A stretch of 64,000 nucleotides of DNA from Paenibacillus sp. PK3_47. Its GTDB lineage: Bacteria; Bacillota; Bacilli; Paenibacillales; Paenibacillaceae. Below the pieces are notes generated by a model. That model made no database searches. It was not told the DNA's origin and was given only the letters and a program-made list of their open reading frames with translations. Position 1 is the stretch's first letter; every line of letters starts with the position of its first letter. The translations under genes were made by a program, and so were the position numbers. Location: the NCBI RefSeq assembly GCF_023520895.1, contig NZ_CP026029.1, forward strand, positions 2,418,001-2,482,000, written 5' to 3'. Below are positions 35,319 to 45,105 of this stretch, piece by piece.

Positions 35319-35457
35319 CTCTTTCATCCCTTTATATGCCCCCTATTTTGTCCCCCTTGCACTACTTGCATCCCTTTCATTCCCCTTTATACTCCTTATT
35401 TCCACCCATACTCCCGGTACCACTTACTTAAAGTGGGTAAATAATATTAATTCATGT

Positions 35458-35463
35458 TATAAT
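35458..35463 (+). promoter_or_regulatory. Extended -10 promoter of LLM oxidoreductase
   Basis: TATAAT preceded by TG lies 73 bp before the start codon. The -35 region is poor. Confidence 0.4.
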
Positions 35464-35535
35464 ATTGGGGTAGATTAGTTATATCTGCGCATACTTGCGA
35501 TTAAATGCTGCGGCATTATTACGGGAGGGACTATT

Positions 35536-36549
35536 GTGAAACAACTGCGTGACATTCCGATTTCCGTGCTGGATCTGGCTCCGATTGTTGAGGGCGGAAC
35601 CGCTGCGGATTCACTTCATAACACACTCGATTTAGCCCGACATGCCGAAGAGTGGGGATACCACCGCTACTGGCTGGCGGAACATCATAATATGACGGGT
35701 ATTGCCAGCTCAGCTACCTCTGTGGTTATCGGGCATGTCGCTGCCGGTACCAAGCATATCCGTGTCGGCTCAGGCGGCATCATGCTGAGCAACCATGCAC
35801 CGCTGATGATTGCCGAGCAATTCGGTACACTGGAGTCTCTGTTCCCGGGACGTATCGACCTCGGACTCGGCAGAGCGCCCGGCTCTGACCAGGCGGCTGC
35901 AAGAGCGCTGCGCCGCGGCCTGGGCAGCGACGGCAGCGAATTCCCGGAGCAGCTCAGCGAGCTTAGAGCATACTTCGATCCGAACGGGGCAGGCTCCCGT
36001 CCGCTAGGCGTTCGCGCTACGCCCGGGGAAGGCCTGAATGTGCCAATCTGGCTGCTTGGATCCAGCGGCTTCAGCGCACAGCTGGCAGCCCAGCTCGGTC
36101 TGCCGTTTGCCTTTGCCAGCCACTTCGCGCCGGATTACCTGCTGCCTGCACTGCATCTGTACCGCACGAACTTCAGACCATCGGAGGTGCTCGATAAGCC
36201 GCATGTCATGGTTGGTCTCGGCATCACTGCCGCTGACACGGCAGGAGCCGCACGCTGGCTCGCTACTTCGCAGCAGCAGCAGTTCCTGAATATTATCCGC
36301 GGACGTACCGGCAAGCTTCAGCCTCCGGTGGATGACATGGAGAGCCTCTGGTCACCACAGGAAAGAGCACTCCTGATGGACAAACAGCAGTATTCCATCG
36401 CTGGTGATCCGGCAGGAATCACAGAGAGACTCTTGCAGATAGTAGAAGAAACAGATGCCGATGAGTTCATCATCGCCTCGCAGATTTACGACCATGCCGC
36501 CCGTTTGCATTCCTATGAGCTTGTAGCAGAGCTTTTTAAAGCTAATTAA
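35536..36549 (+). CDS. LLM class flavin-dependent oxidoreductase
   Basis: This 337-residue luciferase-like monooxygenase uses reduced flavin on an unknown substrate. Family features: [13 protein letters not shown] at the start, [12 protein letters not shown], the strand [25 protein letters not shown] and [11 protein letters not shown]. The GTG start has GGGAGG 7 bases upstream. It is a single-gene unit between the repeat region and its own terminator. I cannot assign a specific reaction. Confidence 0.9.
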   Translation: MKQLRDIPISVLDLAPIVEGGTAADSLHNTLDLARHAEEWGYHRYWLAEHHNMTGIASSATSVVIGHVAAGTKHIRVGSGGIMLSNHAPLMIAEQFGTLESLFPGRIDLGLGRAPGSDQAAARALRRGLGSDGSEFPEQLSELRAYFDPNGAGSRPLGVRATPGEGLNVPIWLLGSSGFSAQLAAQLGLPFAFASHFAPDYLLPALHLYRTNFRPSEVLDKPHVMVGLGITAADTAGAARWLATSQQQQFLNIIRGRTGKLQPPVDDMESLWSPQERALLMDKQQYSIAGDPAGITERLLQIVEETDADEFIIASQIYDHAARLHSYELVAELFKAN

Positions 36550-36582
36550 GCCCCCCTGCCGTGTTCCACGGCAGTAACCGGC

Positions 36583-36642
36583 AAGGCGAATATCAGGTCC
36601 GGGAAGCATTAGCTCCCTGTCTGATATTCACCTTGTTTTTTT
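36583..36642 (+). terminator. Terminator of LLM oxidoreductase
   Basis: AAGGCGAATATCAG pairs with CTGATATTCACCTT (one mismatch) around a 24-base loop that itself contains a small hairpin, followed by a run of T. Confidence 0.85.
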
Positions 36643-36839
36643 ATGCCTTTTTAAAAACCAGGCCCAGTCTTTGTTCTTTATAAAAACCAAATGATTTGTA
36701 CGTAAAATCAATAAATATAAAGCAAGCAGGAGTTATATAGAAAAAACTGCCTATTAATAGCTCCAAACCGCTAAATTTGTGTCTTGAATCTAATTTCTCC
36801 CGTTTTTCTTTATCTCTAATTTAAATTATACTTTAGATA

Positions 36840-36853
36840 TTCGTTATAACGAA
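36840..36853. promoter_or_regulatory. 14-bp perfect palindrome upstream of sortase substrate
   Basis: TTCGTTATAACGAA lies in an AT-rich gap (36643-37032) that otherwise shows no gene, about 180 bp before the LPDTA surface protein gene. It may be an operator. It stands out from the surrounding AT-rich sequence. Confidence 0.45.
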
Positions 36854-37032
36854 CATACATAGAGCTTCACTTCTTAGCCCCGCTCTTCGAGGATTTACCC
36901 ATCATTATATTTAGTAGTTCTACACAAAACCACTTATTTTGACGATTCATAAGGAAATGGCACGATTCAGGCAGGGATTTGTCGAGCGTGCCGGGGGCAG
37001 GATTGTTCTTACGGAAGAAAGGAGCGGTGGGA

Positions 37033-38076
37033 TTGAAGAAGAGGTATCAGTCGGCTGCAATAGGTGTCTATATTCTAATCGTTCTGGCTGGCGTTATCTG
37101 GCATGCCGGAGGTGTAAGTGCGGAAGATACGATCAAACTTACAGTCAATTCGCATACCACAAGCAAAGCCATTATGGATAATATGCAGCCTGGAGATACG
37201 ATGGCTTCGAATTATACGGTAATTAATGATGGAAATGAGCGGATCGATTACTTTGTCGACTTCAAATTCGGCTCAGGTAATGAAGAATTGTTCAAAATCC
37301 TGCAAATGACCCTGCAAAAAGAGGGAGTAATCCTCTATTCGGGCGTCATGAGCGAGGCTGAGGGGAGAATTGCTGTAGGATCGCTTGCCGCCGGCGGACG
37401 GGAAGTCATCCAGATGGATGTAACCTTTCCGCTGGAATCCGGAAATGAGTATCAGGGGAAGACTACAAGCGTTACCTTCGGCTTCTCCGCATCGGCTTCA
37501 CCGGAACCTTCCGCTGAGCCGAGCGCCACACCTGCTGCTTCCGCTTCACCTGATCCTTCAGCAAGCCCTGGCACCACACCTGCCGCTTCCGCATCACCTG
37601 ATCCTTCAGCAGGCCCGAGCGCCACACCTGCCGCTTCTGCTTCACCCGATCCTTCAAGCGGACCTGGCACTACGCCGGGCAGTATACCGACAGCTGCACC
37701 AACTGCGGGAAGCACGCCGGTCCCCGGAGTCATCATTACGCCAGGGCCATCTCCTGCTCCAACTGCAGCACCGGCTCTAACAGCTTCTCCTGATCCGGAA
37801 GAGATAAGCGTTAGTGAAGGTCCTGTTCCGCTGGGCGGTACAGACCATGAAGCATCACCTGCACCGGACGCGGGGGGCAGCGGCTCTACAAATACAGCCA
37901 CTCCTTCGCCGGACAATGAGGTGACACTGGACGATGATGAGCTTCCGCTCTCGGGTCCTGACACTGGAGATAAACTGCCGGATACCGCAGAGCCCTGGTA
38001 TAACCTGCTCCTGATCAGCATGGCTGTCGCCATCTTTAGTGTTATCGTGCTGCGCAGACTGAATTCAAAGAAGTAA
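37033..38076 (+). CDS. LPXTA-anchored surface protein (class D sortase substrate)
   Basis: This 347-residue cell-wall protein has a signal peptide (about 1-30), a globular N-terminal domain of TasA/SipW-dependent style (NMQPGDTMASNYTVINDGNERIDYFVDF), a long Ser/Pro/Ala/Thr stalk with repeats around SASPDPSA and TPAA (about 152-285), and a C-terminal sorting signal: LPDTA near residue 314, a hydrophobic helix and the tail RRLNSKK. LPxTA motifs are the targets of class D sortases, and such a sortase is encoded 31 bp downstream. The TTG at 37033 is chosen for GGAG 8 bases upstream; the longer frame begins in a different context without a site. Confidence 0.85.
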   Translation: MKKRYQSAAIGVYILIVLAGVIWHAGGVSAEDTIKLTVNSHTTSKAIMDNMQPGDTMASNYTVINDGNERIDYFVDFKFGSGNEELFKILQMTLQKEGVILYSGVMSEAEGRIAVGSLAAGGREVIQMDVTFPLESGNEYQGKTTSVTFGFSASASPEPSAEPSATPAASASPDPSASPGTTPAASASPDPSAGPSATPAASASPDPSSGPGTTPGSIPTAAPTAGSTPVPGVIITPGPSPAPTAAPALTASPDPEEISVSEGPVPLGGTDHEASPAPDAGGSGSTNTATPSPDNEVTLDDDELPLSGPDTGDKLPDTAEPWYNLLLISMAVAIFSVIVLRRLNSKK

Positions 38077-38107
38077 GCCAGATCAATCCGCTGACGGAGG
38101 AGAGTAT

Positions 38108-38779
38108 ATGAATAAGCGTTCCGGTCTCGTTATTGCCATGAGGCTGATCCTCATACTCTCTTCCATCCTGCTGGTATACTCTGCCGTGCAGATCCTTAAA
38201 GCCCCTGCTGAAGCAGGCCATGCACTCAAGGCGTGGGAGAAAAAGAGGGAGGAAGCTCTCATCAGTCCTGCTCATGCAGAGCTAAATCTCACGAATGAAG
38301 AAACTCCGCTCACTGCGGAAATGATAAATCTTGCCGTAGAGAGACGCACTTCCAGCAGACCTCAACGGGATGGCGATGTCATCGGTGAAATTTATTTTCC
38401 CAGGCTGGGGACAAGAGCTGCTATTCTCGAAGGAACACAGCGTCCGCAGCTAAAGAAAGGCGCCGGCCATTATGAAGGGAGTGCGGTAATCGGCGCTGCC
38501 GGCAACAGTGTGCTCGCCGGTCACCGCGATACGGTATTCCGCGGCTTGGGCAGACTGAAGAAGCAGGACTTAATTGAAGTGGAGACGGCGGACGGAAGGT
38601 TCATCTACGAAGTAACCGGGAGTGTCATTGTTGACGGTGAAGAACGGGGAGCCATTCAAGACAGTGATGATGCGGTGCTGACGCTGATTACCTGTTATCC
38701 TTTTTCCTATGTTGGTTCTGCACCCGACCGCTATCTGCTCTCTGCAGCCCTGCTCCGTCACGAACCGTTGACCAAATAA
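38108..38779 (+). CDS. Class D sortase
   Basis: This 223-residue transpeptidase anchors LPxTA-type proteins to the cell wall. It has an N-terminal membrane helix (about 8-28) and the sortase barrel with His139 in LAGHRDT, Cys196 in LITCYPF and Arg208 in APDRYLL. The spacing of the last two and the IGEIYFPRLG entry fit class D. GGAGGAG lies ahead of the ATG. It follows its presumed substrate by 31 bp, a dedicated pair. Confidence 0.9.
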   Translation: MNKRSGLVIAMRLILILSSILLVYSAVQILKAPAEAGHALKAWEKKREEALISPAHAELNLTNEETPLTAEMINLAVERRTSSRPQRDGDVIGEIYFPRLGTRAAILEGTQRPQLKKGAGHYEGSAVIGAAGNSVLAGHRDTVFRGLGRLKKQDLIEVETADGRFIYEVTGSVIVDGEERGAIQDSDDAVLTLITCYPFSYVGSAPDRYLLSAALLRHEPLTK

Positions 38780-38922
38780 CAGAGCCGCTGGACCCTTGCG
38801 TACAGAGATGAGACTTCATCGCTGAACATGATATGATAGACATACGAACAGCAGAGGCGGCTGAACCTTTTATTCAAAGGAACGGACGTTTTTTGCGCGA
38901 AATGAAGAGGAGATGACCTACT

Positions 38923-40155
38923 GTGAAAGAAGAGCTGATCAAGCGCTTTGTTTCCTATGCAGAAATAGACACCCAATCCAATGAGGATAATGACACCTGT
39001 CCGTCCACCCCGGGGCAGATGGTGCTGGCCCGCAAGCTGGTGGAGGAGCTTCAGGCTCTCGGGCTTGAGGATGTGACGATGGACGAGCATGCGTACGTAA
39101 TGGCCTCGCTGCCTGCAAACACCGACAAGGATGTGCCGACTATCGGCTTCCTGGCGCATCTGGATACGGCAACCGACTTTACAGGGACTAATGTGAAGCC
39201 GCAAATTATTGAGAATTACGACGGAAACGATATTGTCCTGAACCAGGCGCAGAACATCATTCTCTCTTCAGAAAGCTTTCCCGAGCTGGCCGGATACAAA
39301 GGGCATACGCTTATTACTACGGACGGAACAACACTGCTGGGAGCGGACAACAAAGCCGGGATCGCCGAGATCATGACCGCTATGGATTATCTGCTAAGTC
39401 ATCCGGAGATCAAGCACGGCAAGATCAGAATTGCTTTTACTCCTGATGAAGAGATCGGGCGCGGACCTCATAAGTTTGATGTTGCTGCCTTCGGTGCCTC
39501 CTATGCCTATACCGTTGACGGCGGGCCGCTCGGAGAGCTGGAATATGAAACCTTTAATGCTTCCGCAGCCAAAATCACCTTCAAAGGCGTCAATGTCCAT
39601 CCAGGTACCGCCAAAGGTAAAATGATTCATTCCTCAAAAATCGCGATGGCCTTCCACCTGAGACTGCCTGCCGGGGAAGCGCCGGAGTTCACGGACGGCT
39701 ATGAAGGCTTCTACCACCTGGCTTCCATGCAGGGAACGGCAGAGCTGAGCAAGCTGAGCTACATTATCCGCGATTTTGACCGCACACAGTTTGAGAACCG
39801 CAAGGCTACTATCGCCGCCATTGTAGATGAATTCCAGTCCACATACGGTGCAGACAGCATCGTGCTGGAGATGAATGACCAGTATTACAACATGCGTGAA
39901 AAAATCGAGCCTGTGCGCCACATCGTGGATATCGCCGAAGAAGCCATGCTGAACCTAGGCATCACCCCGGTTATCCGCCCGGTCCGCGGCGGAACGGACG
40001 GCTCGCAGTTGTCTTATATGGGACTGCCTACACCGAATATCTTTACCGGAGGCGAGAACTTCCACGGCAAATTCGAGTATGCTTCGGTGGACGTCATGCT
40101 CCAGGCTGTACAGGTAATCGTAGAAATCGCCAAGCTGTTCGAACAAAAAGCCTAA
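38923..40155 (+). CDS. pepT: Peptidase T (tripeptidase)
   Basis: PepT removes the N-terminal residue from tripeptides in the cytoplasm. The 410-residue M20-family enzyme shows its zinc sites: [38 protein letters not shown] and, late, [19 protein letters not shown]. The GTG start has AGGAG 9 bases upstream. It follows the sortase gene by 143 bp and ends in a clear terminator. Length and motifs fit the family throughout. Confidence 0.95.
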   Translation: MKEELIKRFVSYAEIDTQSNEDNDTCPSTPGQMVLARKLVEELQALGLEDVTMDEHAYVMASLPANTDKDVPTIGFLAHLDTATDFTGTNVKPQIIENYDGNDIVLNQAQNIILSSESFPELAGYKGHTLITTDGTTLLGADNKAGIAEIMTAMDYLLSHPEIKHGKIRIAFTPDEEIGRGPHKFDVAAFGASYAYTVDGGPLGELEYETFNASAAKITFKGVNVHPGTAKGKMIHSSKIAMAFHLRLPAGEAPEFTDGYEGFYHLASMQGTAELSKLSYIIRDFDRTQFENRKATIAAIVDEFQSTYGADSIVLEMNDQYYNMREKIEPVRHIVDIAEEAMLNLGITPVIRPVRGGTDGSQLSYMGLPTPNIFTGGENFHGKFEYASVDVMLQAVQVIVEIAKLFEQKA

Positions 40156-40161
40156 GCAGAC

Positions 40162-40206
40162 CAAAAACCTCCGGCCTCCCATCAGTGGGAGAACGGAGGT
40201 TTTTTG
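40162..40206 (+). terminator. Terminator of pepT
   Basis: AACCTCCG pairs with CGGAGGTT around an inner CTCCC/GGGAG hairpin, followed by TTTTTT. Confidence 0.85.
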
Positions 40207-40224
40207 CATTTACAGACCGATACC

Positions 40225-41361
40225 TTACCCCTTAAGCGGCAGCCAGCCCGGCGTATTGACAAGCGCTCCCCAGAGCGGGTCCGGGATGACAAGCGCTTCC
40301 TGTGCCGAGGTGTCCAGCTCTGTGTCGATTTCACCGGCACGTCCTTCGGCTACCTTTTGCACCCAGTCAGGATCAATCAGCAGCGGACGGCCCAGAGCTA
40401 CCAGGCTGATTCCGGTCCCCATAGCTTTGAGTGCGTCCTCTGCCGTATACAGGGAACCCACACCAATTACCGGAACGCCTTGTCCTGCACGGTCGACAAT
40501 CTGCTCGATCCGCGGACGGCTGTCTTCCGTTCCCCGGCGCGGCAGTGACCAGAAATCCTGCAGCGACACATGCAGGTAGTCCAGACCTTCTCCTTTGAGC
40601 GCATCGATCAGCTCGAAGGTTTCGGCCATCGTGATTCCCGGCGTTTCCGGCTCCTCCGGGGAGAAGCGGTAACCGACAATGAACGGCTCCTTGGCATTCT
40701 CTTGCACGATTCCTTTGACTTCACGCAGGACAGCCAGCGGGAAGGTCAGGCGCTTCTCCAGACTTCCGCCCCAGCGGTCTTCGCGGGTATTGGAATGCGG
40801 AGAGAAGAACTGCTGGATCAGATAGCCGTTCGCACCGTGGATCTCCACGCCGTCAAAGCCGGCTTCGATCGCCCGGCGGGTTGCTGTGCCGAAGGCCGAG
40901 ATGATGTTAACAATCTCCTCTTCTTCCAGTGCACGCGGCACCGGCCCCTGGCCTCCGCCCGGCTGCTCCGGTGCTACGCTGCTTGCGCTGACCGTCTGGC
41001 CGTCCGGCAGCAATTCCGGAGGGCACTGGCGCCCGCCGTGGAAGATCTGCAGGATGGCCTTTGCACCCTGGCTTTTGATCGCATCCGCCAGCTGGCGAAG
41101 GCTCGGAATCAGCTCGTCACGGTCAGCGCCGAATTCGCCCGGGAAACCTTTGCCGTCAGGTGTTACGTAAGCACAGGCAGTTATTACGGCTCCCACGCCT
41201 TTGGAGCGGCGGCTGTAGTAGTTCAGCTCCGCTTCAGAGACCGTCCCGTCCTCATTGGAGGAGAAGTTGGTCATGGGCGCCATGACCACACGGTTTTTAA
41301 GTACAGCTCCATTATGAAGTGTTAATGAATCCAGCAGCTGGCTGTAATCAGTAGATGACAT
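40225..41361 (-). CDS. Old Yellow Enzyme-type NADH:flavin oxidoreductase
   Basis: This 378-residue FMN enzyme of the Old Yellow Enzyme family reduces activated C=C bonds with NAD(P)H. Family signatures are VVMAPMTNFSSNEDGTV, ILQIFHGGR, DGVEIHGANGYLIQQFFSPHSN and RWGGSLEKR, then HVSLQDFW and VIGVGSLYTAEDA. It follows an HxlR-type regulator by 90 bp on the same strand, so the two form a unit. By analogy with HxlR-controlled oxidoreductases of B. subtilis (hypO, azoR1) it probably removes quinone- or enone-type electrophiles. The start at 41361 follows GGAGG; the frame from 41379 starts inside that site. Confidence 0.9.
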   Translation of the reverse strand: MSSTDYSQLLDSLTLHNGAVLKNRVVMAPMTNFSSNEDGTVSEAELNYYSRRSKGVGAVITACAYVTPDGKGFPGEFGADRDELIPSLRQLADAIKSQGAKAILQIFHGGRQCPPELLPDGQTVSASSVAPEQPGGGQGPVPRALEEEEIVNIISAFGTATRRAIEAGFDGVEIHGANGYLIQQFFSPHSNTREDRWGGSLEKRLTFPLAVLREVKGIVQENAKEPFIVGYRFSPEEPETPGITMAETFELIDALKGEGLDYLHVSLQDFWSLPRRGTEDSRPRIEQIVDRAGQGVPVIGVGSLYTAEDALKAMGTGISLVALGRPLLIDPDWVQKVAEGRAGEIDTELDTSAQEALVIPDPLWGALVNTPGWLPLKG

Positions 41362-41450
41362 AACTTGTAACGCCTCCATCAGGTTAGTTTATTTTAAAAT
41401 AGCTGCAGGCCTATCTTAGGCCCGGGCTGGAGTAAGCTTTGATCTTCAGA

Positions 41451-41825
41451 TCATCTCTCTTCGGGAGGCGTATCCTTCCAGATGACGTTCTCCCCATAGT
41501 TTTTACCCCAGTCATACATCATGCGAAGCACAGGAAGCAGACTCTGCCCATACTCCGTCAGGGAATATTCTACTCTCGGGGGAACCTCGGCATACACTTT
41601 TCTCAGCACAAGCTGGTCTTCTTCGAGTTCACGGAGCTGGTTGGTCAGCATTTTCTGGGTGATATGAGGAATGAGCTTCTTAAGCTCACTGAAGCGCTTG
41701 GTCCCTTCAAGCCCCAGATGCCAAAGTATAATCAGCTTCCACTTGCCTCCGATTACTGCGAGTGTAAGCTCCTTTTCACAATTGATTTCCTTAAGGTTGA
41801 TACGGTCCTTAATCTCCGTTGCCAA
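41451..41825 (-). CDS. HxlR family regulator, redox-Cys type
   Basis: This 124-residue winged-helix regulator of the HxlR family contains [46 protein letters not shown], the DNA-binding core. A single Cys at residue 16, just before the first helix, corresponds in position to the redox-active Cys of YodB (Cys6) and HypR (Cys14), so sensing of thiol-reactive compounds is inferred. It starts with TTG (GGGGG 12 bases upstream, rather far). The Old Yellow Enzyme gene follows. The hxlAB genes lie 11 kb away without a regulator of their own. Confidence 0.85.
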   Translation of the reverse strand: MATEIKDRINLKEINCEKELTLAVIGGKWKLIILWHLGLEGTKRFSELKKLIPHITQKMLTNQLRELEEDQLVLRKVYAEVPPRVEYSLTEYGQSLLPVLRMMYDWGKNYGENVIWKDTPPEER

Positions 41826-41913
41826 TGTTGATTCTGCCCCCTTTCAGACCTAATCATACTACAAAATAACCGGTATACGCACATCATCAGCTCAGGGGAC
41901 CCTATATACACGT

Positions 41914-41942
41914 GAAGACCGCAGGCTTGGCCTGCGGTCTTC
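41914..41942. terminator. Strong hairpin after solute-binding protein gene
   Basis: GAAGACCGCAGGC and its exact complement flank a 3-base loop. No T-run follows on the minus strand, so it may stabilise the mRNA end as well as stop transcription. Confidence 0.55.
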
Positions 41943-41965
41943 CGGGGTGGTGCTGCATTCTATTT

Positions 41966-43351
41966 TTACTGGGCCAGGGATCCCTGAAGACTCGCCGCAT
42001 CGAAATCAGACTGGGCTTCAATCGTGGTGTCGCCTGCCGCAATGGCCTTTTCCAGCGCCGCATTATAACGGGTATTCAGATCCTCAATCTCTTTGTCCAA
42101 ATCTCCGCCGGCAAAAATATATCTGTTGAAGATATCAGCTCTGTTCGTGCCTTCCAGACGTCCTTCAGAGATAATCAGCGGAGTAGCCGGATAAATACCG
42201 TCGTATTGGGTCGGCAGGAAGCCTTCAATTCCCGGGATCGCCGGTGCCTTAGCCGCAGCCGCTACCGAAGGGATAACCGAAACGCCGTATCCGCCTTCCT
42301 GGTAAGCGGTCTGTACTTCATCACTGTACATCCATTCAATGAACTTCCAGGCCTCTTCCTTATGCTCGGAATCCTTGCTCATGGCCAGATAGCTGCCGGA
42401 GATAACCTGGCTTACGCCGTTTCGCTGGCCGTCAACCGTCGGAGGAAGCGCCGCTGCCCAGCGGACTTCAGTCGGGAACTGGCTGTCATAGACGCTAGGC
42501 TCTACAGAGTGGTTGAAGTACATCCCGATTTTGCCTTGGGCGAACTGGGCACGCAGCGGGTCAATATCCAGGGATTCCGAACCCGGCATCATGCTGCCGT
42601 CCACCTTGATCTGGCGCAGCGCCTCGGCTACTTCCTTATACATGCCGAAGTCGAACTGGCCGGTCTGGAAGTTGAAGCCCTCTGTACCCACTGCTTTACT
42701 CAATGTAGTAATCGGATAAGCTACGCGCTCGAAGCCGCTGCCGCTTTTAAAGTTTCCGGCGAAGCCGTAAGCGCCGCTGTCTTTGCCTGCAGCCGTAATC
42801 TTCTTGGCATCCTCGATCATTTCAGCCAGCGTAGTCGGAGGTTCTGTAATGCCGGCCTTCTCGAACAGATCCACGTTGTAGATCAGGCGCCAGAACTGCC
42901 CGATGTTTGGCAGGGTGTAGATTTTACCGTCAACCATGTTCTTCTCATTGATGAGTACATTCTCGAACCGGCTCTTCATCTCCGGGGAAATATAATCATC
43001 AAAGGACTCAAGGTAGCCTTTCTTTACCCAGGTAGGCACAGTGTTCGTATCTACACGGAAGATATCCGGTGCCTGCTTGCTGGAAAAAGCGATATCGACC
43101 GATTGCCCGTAGTTCTCAGCCATAACCTTCAGTTCAATATCGATATCGGGATTCAGGCCCTCATACTCACTGATTTTCTGCTCAATAAAATCGGAATCAT
43201 GACGGTCAATCGTCCAGTATACAAGCTTGGTCTGTCCTGCAGCAGCATTGCCTTCTTCAGCCTCCGCACTCGGTTCGGATGAGGAGCAGGCGGCCAGAGA
43301 GCCGGCCAGCAGCAGCGATGCACCAGTCAGCAGCCATTGATTTTTTTTCAT
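41966..43351 (-). CDS. Sugar ABC solute-binding lipoprotein
   Basis: This 461-residue family 1 extracellular solute-binding protein has a signal peptide with lipobox LAAC (Cys22), an acidic Ser-rich linker and the usual two-lobe domain, with WTIDRHDSDFIEQKI at its start. It should deliver a carbohydrate, probably an oligosaccharide, to the two permeases encoded upstream. The start at 43351 has AAGGGAGG 8 bases upstream. A 110-bp gap separates it from the yesN-like gene, enough for its own promoter, which would allow higher expression than the rest. Confidence 0.88.
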   Translation of the reverse strand: MKKNQWLLTGASLLLAGSLAACSSSEPSAEAEEGNAAAGQTKLVYWTIDRHDSDFIEQKISEYEGLNPDIDIELKVMAENYGQSVDIAFSSKQAPDIFRVDTNTVPTWVKKGYLESFDDYISPEMKSRFENVLINEKNMVDGKIYTLPNIGQFWRLIYNVDLFEKAGITEPPTTLAEMIEDAKKITAAGKDSGAYGFAGNFKSGSGFERVAYPITTLSKAVGTEGFNFQTGQFDFGMYKEVAEALRQIKVDGSMMPGSESLDIDPLRAQFAQGKIGMYFNHSVEPSVYDSQFPTEVRWAAALPPTVDGQRNGVSQVISGSYLAMSKDSEHKEEAWKFIEWMYSDEVQTAYQEGGYGVSVIPSVAAAAKAPAIPGIEGFLPTQYDGIYPATPLIISEGRLEGTNRADIFNRYIFAGGDLDKEIEDLNTRYNAALEKAIAAGDTTIEAQSDFDAASLQGSLAQ

Positions 43352-43461
43352 TAGAAATGCCTCCCTTTTATCTTGTAATCGCATTCATTTCTTATAAAAA
43401 ATTATAGATGGCAAGCCCTGTTCTAAGTGAAGGGGAAAACAACTATTCATGGGAGACGAAA

Positions 43462-45105
43462 TCACTGTTTCCCCGCCGGGCTTTCGGTGGTGTATTTGGC
43501 GCGGAAATCGGTGGGTGTCATGCCGGTATATCTTTTGAACAGCTCGGTAAAATAAGGCCGGTCCTCATAGCCCAGAGAGATGGCGATATCCTGGACCTGC
43601 ATGCCTTCCAGTACCAGCTCCTTGGCCTTCTCCATTCTCCGGCTGATGATATACTGGGCCAGTGTCATCCCCATTTCCTTCTTGAACAGATTGGAGAAAT
43701 AACTCGGACTGAGATGCACCTCTCTGGCAATATCGGCAACCGACAGGTTCCGGTGCAGATTGCCCTGGATATGGGCAACAGCCCGTTCCACCAGGACACG
43801 GGACTCGCTGGATTGGCGGATCTGTACATAGGCGCAGCCCTGGCGGCAGAATTCCCGGATCTGTCTGCGGAGCTCCTCGAAGGAGAGTGCGCTGTTCATG
43901 TCGGCCAGCTTCTTCTCCAGCAGCTTGACCTCTGAATCGGCAGCCTTGTCCGAGAACACCCGGTGGATCGAGTGGGCCAGCTCCAGGCATAATGTTTTGA
44001 CAAGGGACGGATCAGGCAGCACCGGAGTGCTGAGCCATTCATTCCAGATATCATCCAGCTGCTCCTCCGCCTTGGCCAGATTTGCCGACCGCAGGCAGTA
44101 GAGCAGCTCTTTCTCTTTGTCATAGGAATATCTCGGCAGCGCCGCATCCCCTTCGGTTCCTTCTATATAACGGTACACGCTGTTTCCGCCGGTCAGGAAG
44201 GTGTTCGCAAGCGCCGAAAGCGCCTGTGCATACGATACAGCCAGCTGGCCGGCTTCCTCGACCTGCCCGCCCAGTCCGATCGACACTGTCTGGTAGGTAT
44301 GCTTGCGCACATTTTCCCGGCATCTTTCGGCCAGCTGCTCCGCATCCAGCTCAGCAGGCGGATTCATGACAATGACAAACTGGTTGATATGCTCACGGAA
44401 CACGATTCCCTGCGTATAGCCGGCAACCGTCTCCTCCAGAATATTGTGGACGGCAAAACGGATCAGCTCCACTTCAGAAACCGGCAGCGCAGCTGTACGC
44501 TCGGCAAAAAAATCAATCTCCGCCACCATTACGCAGAAGTTCCGGCTGTTCATCCGGATGTTATAGAAATCCCACTGCTGGCTGCGGTGCTGCTGTCTTG
44601 TGCCGTAGCGGATCAGCAGCCGCATATACTCCTGGCGCAGATAAGGCATGCTTTCCCGCAGCTTCTGCTCCATGCCTCGCATCTGCTCCGCCTGGCTGCG
44701 TTCCCGCTCAAGCACCTCTTTGGCCTTCAGCACGGACTCCAGCACCTGGCATTTGGTAAAAGGCTTGACGATCAGATCAAAGGCGCCCAGCTTCAGCGCT
44801 TCCTGGGCGTAGGAGAAATCGGAGTAGCCGGTTAGAAAGATCAGCTTGATATCCGGCTGCTCGGCAAGAATGATCCGCATCATCTCAAGGCCGTCCGTAA
44901 ACGGCATCCTTATGTCGGTCAGGACGATATCCGGCCGGTGCCTGCGGATCTGCATCAGCCCTTCTTCCCCGTTGGCTGCAGTTCCGGCCACAACAATGCC
45001 ATGCTCGTCCCAGGGAATCCGCTGCGACAGCCCCCGGACGACTGCCGGAATATCATCAACAATGCAAATTTTAATGGATTCAGCGCTGTTCAGAGTGTAC
45101 TCCAC
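43462..45105 (-). CDS. YesN-type response regulator (AraC)
   Basis: This 547-residue response regulator has a receiver domain (about 11-130) with phosphoacceptor Asp64 in VLTDIRMP and Lys in LIVKPF, a long middle region, and an AraC-type DNA-binding domain (about 440-540: SVADIAREVHLSPSYFSNLFKKEMGMTLAQYI and DIAISLGYEDRPYFTELFKRYTGMTPTDFR). It should activate the neighbouring sugar genes. The GTG start overlaps the kinase gene by 26 bp; its ribosome site is weak, so translational coupling is likely. Confidence 0.9.
   Translation of the reverse strand: MEYTLNSAESIKICIVDDIPAVVRGLSQRIPWDEHGIVVAGTAANGEEGLMQIRRHRPDIVLTDIRMPFTDGLEMMRIILAEQPDIKLIFLTGYSDFSYAQEALKLGAFDLIVKPFTKCQVLESVLKAKEVLERERSQAEQMRGMEQKLRESMPYLRQEYMRLLIRYGTRQQHRSQQWDFYNIRMNSRNFCVMVAEIDFFAERTAALPVSEVELIRFAVHNILEETVAGYTQGIVFREHINQFVIVMNPPAELDAEQLAERCRENVRKHTYQTVSIGLGGQVEEAGQLAVSYAQALSALANTFLTGGNSVYRYIEGTEGDAALPRYSYDKEKELLYCLRSANLAKAEEQLDDIWNEWLSTPVLPDPSLVKTLCLELAHSIHRVFSDKAADSEVKLLEKKLADMNSALSFEELRRQIREFCRQGCAYVQIRQSSESRVLVERAVAHIQGNLHRNLSVADIAREVHLSPSYFSNLFKKEMGMTLAQYIISRRMEKAKELVLEGMQVQDIAISLGYEDRPYFTELFKRYTGMTPTDFRAKYTTESPAGKQ

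Noticed and set aside
41878..41900. ACCGGT-centred palindrome upstream of the HxlR gene
   Set aside because: Symmetry does not extend beyond 6 bp, too short to call an operator.
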